From: Kalaharituber pfeilii
Lineage: Eukaryota > Ascomycota > Pezizomycetes > Pezizales > Pezizaceae
Length of the DNA: 64,000 bases
Assembly (NCBI GenBank): GCA_015179045.1
Contig: WHUZ01000093.1
Location: forward strand, 161,916 to 225,915
Direction of reading: 5' to 3'
Below are positions 55,824-64,000 of this stretch, piece by piece (the first letter of the stretch is position 1; each line of letters begins with the position of its first letter). The translations under genes and the position numbers were made by a program. Under the pieces are notes generated by a model. The model was not told the DNA's origin. It saw only the letters and a list, made by a program, of their open reading frames with translations, and ran no database searches.

Positions 55824-56585
55824 AGGCGAGATAAGACGAGTAGGGGTGTGATCAACAGTGGATAGGACAGTGGGCAGAGGGGGGAGCGCTGGTTACGAGA
55901 CTAGGGGGAGCGTATGGGCCAAGATAACCCAGAGGGCAAAGAACCGACCTTCCCAACCCCCATCCGGTCACGCGAAGGTGGCTTCCGCAGGTGTGACGGG
56001 CGGCGCGGGCAGAACTCGCGAAGCTTTCCAGGACTCCCCACCAGTATAAGGGAGCAGTACATCCGAGTGCGGGAACAGGAGAGGTGACGAGCTGCCGGTG
56101 AGCGGAGGAGAAGTGCTGAGCTGCTGATGGGAGGAAGAGAGGTGACTTGCTGCTGGTGCAACCAAACGTTTCCTGTTCAAGCTTTCGCTACGCTCGTTTT
56201 GAACTCTTTTCCGATTATGCCTATTCAGTTTATCGCCTGTTTTCTTTTTTTGACTTTTTTTTTCCTTTTGTGCTCTCCTTCCTTCTTGTTCCTGTCGCTC
56301 TCGCCACCTGTAGCCACAGGTCTGCCTAAGATCTTTGTTCACGCCCGCTTCCTGATACCCACACATACACTTACTCTAGCTGCTGCACTGTAGACGTCAC
56401 GCTGGGAGCCTCACGTTCACTGCCCCTCTGCGAATGAGAGGCAGGCGATGTGGGGAGATGGTACTGGTCAACCTCCCAATGAAAAACACCAGTCTGACCA
56501 ACCTCACCGAACTGACAGCAACTGAGAGAATGCCGATTATACAGACGACTCTTATCTGGCGCACAACATAGATAGGTTTATATCT
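55824..56585. other. Upstream region of the membrane-protein gene
   Basis: Contains micro-insertion copy 5 (55889-55903) and a pyrimidine-rich stretch (about 56210-56330), which is common in fungal promoters. No separate gene is recognised. Confidence 0.4.
55889..55903 (+). repeat. 15-nt micro-insertion with perfect 9-bp TSD, copy 5
   Basis: GGGGGAGCG at 55880-55888 and at 55904-55912 bracket exactly CTGGTTACGAGACTA. This is the cleanest example: the insert is the 15-nt word and nothing else. Confidence 0.75.
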
Positions 56586-58004
56586 ATGAGCAATATGAGA
56601 GCGGAAGCATTTTCAGGCAGTCGAGGAAGGAGCCGGGTGTTCCAAAGAGGAAATGTTCTACTACTAGGGCTGCTCGTTCTGCCATTTGCGTCTGGCCAGA
56701 GTTTAGCAGCTGCTCCTTATTGCATTTCTCTCGCTACATCGCAGATGTGCCCTGCGTTTAGCACATCACAAGTATCACTAGCAAAGTACGAGAAATTTCC
56801 TTTTCTTCGGTTCGTTAATAATACCGAGCAGTTTGACGAGGAATTTGAGCGGTATATCAGAACGGACTATTCAATAACCAAATTCAAAGATGTGTTTGGA
56901 TGTCAATTCAGCAATTATTTAAATATCACCCATCTCTATGCACAATACACGAGATCACAATTATGTTCGGCAATGGTACAAGAATCTATAGAAAATTGCC
57001 AACTCACACCAGAAAATTCGAAACCGCTGTGCTTGGAGAGCTGTAGGCAATGGGCTAGCAGTGAATGGTTGATTGTCAGCGATAAAGGGACCTGTGGAGA
57101 TGTTAAGAAGGATTACACCAGTATTATTAAATCGGATTTCGCAATCTGCACTAACCCCGAGAACTCATTGAAAAAAGGGATGTGTGTCGATGCGGCCCTT
57201 AACGAAGAATATAATTGCGGATTCAATGAGAACCTACCAGGTCTTTGTCTTCATTGTCAAGGAGGTACTGTCAAATCTCCCGACACCTGTTGTCACGACG
57301 CAAAAGCCGAAGAACGATGCATTGGAGTGGAGCTACCTTCTATTTCGGACTTTCCGGATGGCCTTAGGCCTACTGCTATTCCTTCTATTGAGCCACAAGC
57401 AGGTCCAGGTGGTTCGGGTAAGGGTAATAATAGATTCTCCGATGGGGCTAGTGCTGGGATTGTTACCAGCGCGGTGGTTGTGGGTGTTCTGATTGCGTTC
57501 CTGATCCTCTTCTGGAGAAGAAAACGTCACCAGGAGGCACATGTGTTCTATCTAAACAGGAGGCCATCTCCAAGACGAGGATCACCGGATAGCACCAACT
57601 ATCCCGTTGTTGTTACACCTCAAACTCCTCAACAAAGTTACGAAGGTGCCGGGGGATGGATTGCCCGTATATCCGATGAATCTTGGAACCCCCCTTCAGC
57701 TGATACGAATGCTCCACCCCTCCCGCTCCGAGAAAGAACATCGCATAGTGTGATTCGTAGCAGCTCAAGAGAGTTCAGTGGTGAAGACACTCCAGTTACC
57801 CGTCGCATTGCCAAGTATACGCCAGATAATCGGCCATTGCACCTGCTGCCTCGAGTCAGGAATGCTTCACTTTCTGGTACATCTATATCGGTCTCGGACA
57901 AGAATAATACGGATAGCGAGAAGGAGGATGGGTCTCAGGTGGTTGGAAGCCCGCTTTCTGAACAGCTTCCATATTTTGACAGGAATCTCGGTCACTCAGC
58001 ATAA
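56586..58004 (+). CDS. Single-pass membrane protein, cysteine-rich ectodomain
   Basis: 472 residues. After a 23-residue basic N-region comes a signal-peptide core (VLLLGLLVLPFASG, about residues 24-37). The ectodomain (about 40-285) is Cys-rich with several N-x-T/S sites; its start PYCISLATSQMCPAF and a later NCGFNENLPGLCLHC segment match my memory of a conserved ascomycete family of Fus1-like, SH3-bearing membrane proteins. A Gly/Ser-rich linker precedes a transmembrane helix at about 291-312 (GIVTSAVVVGVLIAFLILF) with a basic stop-transfer RRKRH. The cytosolic tail of about 160 residues is Ser/Pro-rich and disordered; the SH3 domain I would expect in that family is not present in this frame or just after it. 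A role in cell-surface sensing or fusion is only family-level inference. ATG 56595 is an alternative start. Confidence 0.78.
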   Translation: MSNMRAEAFSGSRGRSRVFQRGNVLLLGLLVLPFASGQSLAAAPYCISLATSQMCPAFSTSQVSLAKYEKFPFLRFVNNTEQFDEEFERYIRTDYSITKFKDVFGCQFSNYLNITHLYAQYTRSQLCSAMVQESIENCQLTPENSKPLCLESCRQWASSEWLIVSDKGTCGDVKKDYTSIIKSDFAICTNPENSLKKGMCVDAALNEEYNCGFNENLPGLCLHCQGGTVKSPDTCCHDAKAEERCIGVELPSISDFPDGLRPTAIPSIEPQAGPGGSGKGNNRFSDGASAGIVTSAVVVGVLIAFLILFWRRKRHQEAHVFYLNRRPSPRRGSPDSTNYPVVVTPQTPQQSYEGAGGWIARISDESWNPPSADTNAPPLPLRERTSHSVIRSSSREFSGEDTPVTRRIAKYTPDNRPLHLLPRVRNASLSGTSISVSDKNNTDSEKEDGSQVVGSPLSEQLPYFDRNLGHSA

Positions 58005-58932
58005 GCTCAACCAGGCATGCCTTGCCCCAGATTGAACCCAGTCGCGTGCCGTGGTCATTCCCGCGCCGACGTTATCTAGCTCACCACCTGTCATCAGGAT
58101 GGTCATCTATGCTTCACCTGGCTGCCCATATCTCTCTTTATTTCATTATATGGTATGACTTCTATTTATTTGGCTGAATAGGTCCAGAGTTATGCCAAAA
58201 ATTGAACTGAAATACACCTTTGCTGAAGTGGAATGCAGTGGCCTCCCATGATGGAGGCAGCCACAAGCGCCATTTAGAGGTGTAGAATTGAGGGTTGTCC
58301 AGCATCTCCCGGAGATGGACTGTAATGCTCCGGTTCCATATGATTAAATTCTAGTGGAACCGGAGCGATCCGTTTGAAATTTTCGGCCTTTTCCCTTCTA
58401 TAGACAAGTATTCAGAATTCATGATGTTCTAGTGCCGCAATTATATTGCATTTTTGTACAGTTATTTTCTACTAAGACTTATGACTGTGGGCTGAACCAT
58501 CCGTGTTCTTGCAGAATTTCCTCTGCCTTTGCACACTCGACTTTTCCACTTAATTTACTACAGTCTCTACACTCTTAACCACTACCGCAAAGGCGCATCA
58601 TAGACTAGCACTGACAGTTTGATTATCTCACTTCCTTTTGTTATTGAATCTTACTTACAATATGAGCAGCCACTTTTAGCTCGCAGTATAGCAGTCCCGT
58701 AACCCACCCCTCCTCGCTGCAATCCCCCCCCAGCAGTCAACTCCTCCCCTTGCCGTAGCAGCTGCAGCTCACTCGAGCTCGTCATTTTCACTTAACTTAC
58801 CACTTCTGCCTGAACGTCGAACTCATTATTTTTGCTTCCTTGTACTTCTTTCACTGTATAAATATTCTGTATGTAGTGCCTGAATATTTATATTGTTAGC
58901 ACCTTGACCATTTGTCCAGTGCCTAATAATTT
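58005..58932. other. Intergenic, no gene recognised
   Basis: Begins with the 3' flank of the membrane-protein gene. A near-palindrome around 58318-58372 (TGCTCCGGTTCCA ... TGGAACCGGAGCG) is the most structured part and could form a hairpin. Confidence 0.4.
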
Positions 58933-59220
58933 TTGTGGAATATGTGTCTGATGTTAAACGGAAAGAGAGCTTTGACCAAAAAAAAAGCAGTGAATGTTGT
59001 CAACACATTGAGAGGTAATGTCTACAGGATATATAAGGAAAGATTACTTAAGAATATCCAGAACTTGGATACCATTTCAGGTTTCAACATCATACTATCA
59101 CTGACAATCTTCTATTATACTGAAGGGATGCCAGTGATAGCCAACCAAAATATTCACGTTACATCAGGTACCCTAAATGGGAAAAAAAGGAGAGCCGTGG
59201 ATATTATTCTAGAGGGGTGA
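58933..59220 (+). pseudogene. Possible PIF1/Helitron-type helicase fragment
   Basis: A 95-residue frame ends with YTEGMPVIANQNIHVTSGTL followed by NGKK and VDIILEG. The spacing G-M-P-V ... N ... G-x-x-N-G ... V-D-I is what I recall from the C-terminal part of PIF1-like helicases carried by Helitrons. Upstream helicase motifs are absent. The assignment is tentative. Confidence 0.3.
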
Positions 59221-59234
59221 TTAATGGTTTATAC

Positions 59235-59306
59235 TTTTTTTTTTTTTTTTCTCTCTTTTGGGTCATGTAACCTCACACACAGGCTAAAAGCCTATGGCAG
59301 GGAGGG
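59235..59306 (-). mobile_element. 72-bp LINE 3' end with perfect 12-bp TSD
   Basis: A T run, then GGGTCATGTAACCTCACACA and CCTATGGCAGGGAGG in antisense. AATGGTTTATAC occurs immediately before (59223-59234) and immediately after (59307-59318). This is a textbook target-primed, severely 5'-truncated insertion. Confidence 0.85.
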
Positions 59307-59318
59307 AATGGTTTATAC

Positions 59319-61603
59319 ATTAAATCAAGCCATCGTATGTATACCAGACATTCCTCAGGGCCCATGATGTTTCGATAGTTGATAGAGCACTGAAATGCTC
59401 GAATGAATAAATATATATATAAAATAAAGAAATCCACATATGGGTAAGCCAGTATCAATCGTTCTCTCATTTGTAACCCACACAACCCCCACCAACACAC
59501 AAAGTCATACACACATACGCACCTACCAAAATCAAAGGGGGAAGAAAAATCATACATATGTAATAAAATACGTACCCAAAGAGGGGAAAGACAATAAACT
59601 AACCACAGATTTTGGTGAATAGCAAATGAAAAGAAAGGGAAAGGGAAAAGAAAAAGGAAATGTGCTGAAATAGCAAAGATATGAAATCGTGTCCCCACAT
59701 CACCCATCCCAATTACCATCATTACCAGCTGTAAACTCTATAACTTCCACTAATGCTCTTCCTATGCTTCACAATGCCTCAGAATGGTCATGCGAGTGAG
59801 ATTGGTTGAGTTCAAGATGATGGCTAAGAAATCAGGGGGATGCAAGACCGTAGGTTAATAGTAGACATGAGGACCTTCATTTTGCCATCAGCAGTGTGTT
59901 TTATCATAGGCGTTTTGACATTGACCTAGGTACATTCGAATTCTATACTTGCATGCGAGGAAATGTTGCATACAATGCTATTCCCAAAAGCGCATAGCTC
60001 GTATGCAACATCCAGTGTCCAATACTTTTTGGATCGGCAAGTACTGTAGTAGTACGTCTTGATGAGCCCGAATTCGAAGTTTTGCAGACTGAAATAGCAG
60101 AATTAGAAGAATATAGAAGAAAGCCAGTATACTATAGATAAGCAGATTTAAAGTGAATGGAGGCTCTTGGGGCAGAGAAGCTGTACTGCTATGGAGACCT
60201 GAAGTGAATACTGCCAGACCAAACACTAAGGCAATTTATCAGTATGCCAGATCACTCTATCTCCCAATTTGTGCTCGAAGCCACCTGATCAGCAGTAAAA
60301 AAATTCGACAATTCTCGTATTAGACCAACAATGTACGAAATGATCCACCTACTTTTCCTGCATTCGAAAAATAATACGAAGGCACATGGACAGGGTTGGG
60401 ATCCCACAGAGCTAGAGCTTTTAGGCACGTGAAGAACTTACATCGAGCGGATTGATTTTATTATGAGGGGAAGTGGGCCCTCTAGGCCATGAATGTATAT
60501 TCCTCACTCCTGCATCCTGAAATAAGCTTCATATGATCAATATGCATTGTACAACACAATGGGTTACAAGCCAAAAATATGCAGCTAAATATAACTGGCA
60601 TGCGACTCTCCAAGATACCCGCCCCAGTTTGCGGAATAAGAATCCCAGTTGATCATCGCTCTGAGCCCAGTGTTGAAATACCCCCGAAAAGTTCCATATC
60701 ATTGTCTTGTTCACCATATATTCAGTTCTCTGAACAGTTACTACTGCCCAATGCCATGGTAGTCGAGAGGGATATGATGTGGGGGATGAAGGAGTGGATA
60801 AGGGATTGAAAAACAGCGTCATGATATTGCACGAACGCATGAGTGAGGACGGAGAGAAGGCGTACGAGGAGAGTAGTGAGGGGATGTGCTTCAGTCGTTG
60901 CCAATGACTGCTCCAAGCAGGTAACCTGCCAATGCCATTACCCTGAACCTGCTAACCTCCCTATCCACAACAATATTACCCTCTTTGAGTATCCTGTCCT
61001 CTTTCTTTACGACAGCAGGACTTCTACTCTACATGCCCTCGTCCTCTCTCTTGAGCCTCTTTGTGCCCTTATACCAACGCTCCTTTGGGCTACATGTGCT
61101 GGACTACTCATAATCCCTTCTTCTACATACACAGACGAATTACTGAATACTCACGTTCGCATGCACAGATTGTATATAGTCGGCTCCGCTACTTTGCTAC
61201 TGTATACTTCCCTCCTACCTATTACCTCTATTGCGCACAGCTTTAACCCGAGGCAGACTCCGTGAGAACGTGGTATAAATTCTCACTATAGGTTCAGTTG
61301 AATAAGATACTACTTTATCTATCTAAAAACCGTATGCCCCCCCAGCAAATTCCCCTCCGCTTCCCTACTTCAGTCGTCCGGCAATAGAAAAAGCCCAGAG
61401 CAAATACTCTCTCCGGATGAATTGTAAAGAGTTGTATCGACATATTCGGGCATATATGAACCATGAGAAATGGAACAACTATGCAGAATGAAAGCATGAA
61501 TATATGAATAAACAAACAAACAAATAATCTGAAGACAAATAAATAATAGCACCATAACAAAAGCCTCTAGGAAATCTTTTCTAAATTCTGACATTCGATT
61601 TTG
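59319..61603. other. Intergenic, no gene recognised
   Basis: Frames at 59273-59722 (minus) and 60843-61265 (plus) are open but hydrophobic or low-complexity and carry no domain. The last 300 bases are the 3' flank of the NLR ending at 61604. Confidence 0.4.
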
Positions 61604-64000
61604 TTACTTCAGAGCAGCCTGACATCTTTCTACGCCCTTCATACTGCGAAGTGTATATCGATGATCAGCAGCTAGTGCCTTTTCTCTTCCTGCTAATGCT
61701 CTCTGATACAGTTCCAGTGCCTGAGTATATTCCCTTTGATTTTCATATAATGATGCTATGCAGTCAACAGTATAAAGGGTGCTTGGGTGGTCAGCACCCA
61801 ATGTCTTTTCTTTTCCTGCTAATGCCCGCTGATACAGCCCCAGTGCCTGACTATATTCCCTTTGCTTTTCATATACTAGTGCCATGTTGTTGACAGTAGT
61901 AAGGGTGCTTGGATGGTCAGCACCCAGTGATTTTTCATGCCCTGCTAATACCTGCTGATACAGTTTTAGTGCCTGCCTATATTTCCCTTGATTTTTATAT
62001 ACTATGGCCATGTTGTGGACAGTATCAAGGGTGCTTGGATGATCAGCACCCAGTAATTTTTCATGCCCTGTTAATACCCGCTGATACAGTTCTAGTGCCT
62101 GACTATATTTCCCTTGATTTTTATATACTATGGCCATGTTGTGGACAGTATCAAGGGTGTTTAGGTGGTCGGCACCTAGAAAGTTTTCCATCTCTTCTAA
62201 TACTCGCTGATACAACCCCAGTGCCTGGTCATATTTCCCTTGATTCTTATATAGTCCTGCCATGTTGCAAATAGTATCCAGGGTTTGCGGATGGTTTGTG
62301 CCTAGCAACTTTTCCCTAGCAGCCAATACAGTCGTACATATTTCTTCTGCCTTTCTATAATGACCGTGGTTGCCGTAGACCTCGCAGAAGGTATCCAAGG
62401 CTATCACTGACTTCTCATTTTCTAACAGTAGATACTTCATTTGCCTTTCTACAGCAAAAAGATGTGGCAAGTTTCGCCGTTCAAAGATCCAGTCGTTGAC
62501 CTCACGTTTTCTGCCTTTAGGAACAGCAATTCCAGATGCAACCATAAGAAAAGCTTCAATGGCCTTTTTTTGATATTCATCAGGCTCCATCTCCAGTTTC
62601 CATAGAATACAAAGGTGAACTAGTGGGTGGATACTGAAACTATCATATCTGTCCATCCACTTGGCAATCGAGTATGAGAAGAGTAGGTGAATTGAGTCTG
62701 CTAGGCTTGTATCTATAGCAATGTGTAAGTACAAATTTTATACTTTAAAAAATATATAATTGTCTACCATTTGTAGCTAGGTTCATTCCTCGCTTCAAAA
62801 ACTCTTCGCTTATGTTATTATTATCAAGAAACGCACATAATGATAATAACTCCATAGCTTTCGGATTTTGATTCTTGATTGCATTGAATGACAACTCCCA
62901 AGTAGCAAAGACAGATGTACCATCCTTTCCTTTGTTCCATTTTCTGCTCAAAAGGCGATTGACATTCATCTTATACTCTTTGAGATAATGACTGAAATAA
63001 CATTGCCGAATGTTGATATATGCTCCAGCTTGAGCTATGGCAACAGGAAGGAATCCAAGGTTTTCAACAATTACTGCCGCTGCCGTCTTCTCGAGTTTGC
63101 GTTCTATACACAGATTAATTTGGGAACTCTATTGAGGCACATTATTCACTTACCCTCAGGAGTAAACCTTCCCAAATCTAATCTTGCACTGGTCAAAAGT
63201 AACCTTTCTGCTTCATTGTTCTGCATTTGATGCACTTCTAAGCTCCTTCGGCGCTGCGTACTCTCACGTCTTCTGCTGGTAATGATCACAGTCCCAAAAT
63301 CACATGATGGGATGTAATCATTTATGTCAAAAGATTCCAGATCATCCAGGTTGTCGAACACAAGTAGCCATTTTTTGTTCCGTTTTGCAGTTAACCATTT
63401 CTTTACAGCTTTGATAACCTGTTGCTCTTCTTCTAATTTTTCTGTGCTAAAAAGTCCTGCCGAGTCTAACTTGCCTGCTATGCTCAGGAGACTGCCAATA
63501 TGTTTGTAATCCGGCTCATGTGAGAGTGTGGCATGATGCTCAATTAGTTGCTGCATAATATTAATAAAACTAGTTTTTGTTGTCTGCTCGCTAGATGCAT
63601 TGATCCAAAACACTGATGAGTAGTCTTTGTGATGGCGATAAATATACTCCAATGCAACCTGCGTCTTCCCCATACCCCCGATACCATAAAGCACTACTTG
63701 AGTAATATCTATTGCAGTCCTGCCTTCATCTATCTCATGTGCGAGCTGCTCGAGAAGACATTCCCTTCCAACAAAATCAGGATTCCGCTGAATGTTGGAA
63801 GTGTTGAATGGAACTTTGAAAGATAAACGAAGCGGTGTCCTATGAGGCTGGGGTACACTGATAGGAGTGGGATCGAGTGGCAGTACATTGAAGAGGCCGT
63901 CTATGTACTCCTTGAGCTGGCCTACCAGTTCATTACAATTTGACTTGTCCATGCCAGCCCAACGCAGCTTGCGATATATAGATAGAGACTGCTGTACTTC
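61604..64000 (-). CDS. NB-ARC-TPR NLR, N-terminus outside the window
   Basis: Three exons are visible on the minus strand: beyond 64000 down to 63154, then 63103-62768, then 62712-61604; introns 63104-63153 (50 nt) and 62713-62767 (55 nt) are GT-AG and keep the frame. The first exon is open through the window edge (VQQSLSIYRKLRWAGMDKSN), so an N-terminal effector domain lies outside; ATG 63952 is not taken as the start. NB-ARC: FVGRECLLEQL, P-loop GIGGMGKTQVALEY, Walker B KKWLLVFDNLDD, GTVIITSRR, then the GFLPVAIAQAGAYI helix. The C-terminal half has about six TPRs of 42 residues (NQGKYSQALELYQRVLTGHE type). No lesion is seen. The TPRs are similar to each other, as in the NLR at 27750, suggesting the same mode of array evolution. 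Probable non-self sensor. Confidence 0.88.

Noticed and set aside
59273..59722. 149-residue minus-strand hydrophobic frame
   Set aside because: It runs into the LINE 3' end and its target duplication, and consists of Phe/Tyr/Ile-rich low-complexity sequence.

Overview
The window reads as nuclear DNA of a filamentous ascomycete (Pezizomycotina; the class cannot be fixed from sequence). The signs are 48-65 nt GT-AG introns, fungal NLR/STAND architectures, a Tad1-type LINE, pogo-family DNA transposons, and gene-poor stretches full of decayed repeats. Roughly one third is coding or ex-coding.

Layout: 0.4-1.3 kb, one disordered hypothetical protein. 1.3-9.5 kb, gene-poor. 9.5-11.2 kb, a dead NACHT-pentapeptide-WD40 STAND gene. 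14.4-20.5 kb, an intact TPR-CHAT protease gene transcribed divergently from a gasdermin-like gene. 20.5-27.7 kb, transposon relics. 27.7-32.3 kb, an intact seven-exon NLR (alpha/beta-hydrolase, NB-ARC, 14 TPRs, C-terminal membrane helix). 32.8-35.9 kb, a LINE end and a 2.25 kb pogo element. 36.75-46.95 kb, a large inverted duplication carrying a repeat-protein gene (one arm intact, one arm broken), with a third gene between the arms that uses the same core promoter. 47.0-53.7 kb, a second TPR-CHAT / gasdermin-like divergent pair plus a C14 caspase gene; both protease genes are broken and only the gasdermin-like frame is open. 54-55.8 kb, LINE and gene relics. 56.6-58.0 kb, a single-pass membrane protein with a cysteine-rich ectodomain. 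61.6-64.0 kb, an NB-ARC-TPR NLR that runs off the window.

The common theme is fungal innate immunity or heterokaryon incompatibility: three STAND sensors, two CHAT proteases, one caspase and two gasdermin-like pore-formers lie within 55 kb. The simplest model, which is inference, is that TPR-CHAT proteins sense a signal, act as caspase-like proteases and release their divergently encoded gasdermin. The 14-20 kb pair looks functional; the 47-54 kb locus looks like a decaying paralogue next to a duplication breakpoint.

The most unexpected small-scale signal is a 15-nt word, CTGGTTACGAGACTA, that occurs four times exactly and once with a 1-nt insertion. Two copies sit between perfect 9-bp direct repeats and a third between 8-bp repeats with one mismatch. 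They look like micro-insertions or transposon footprints with target-site duplications.
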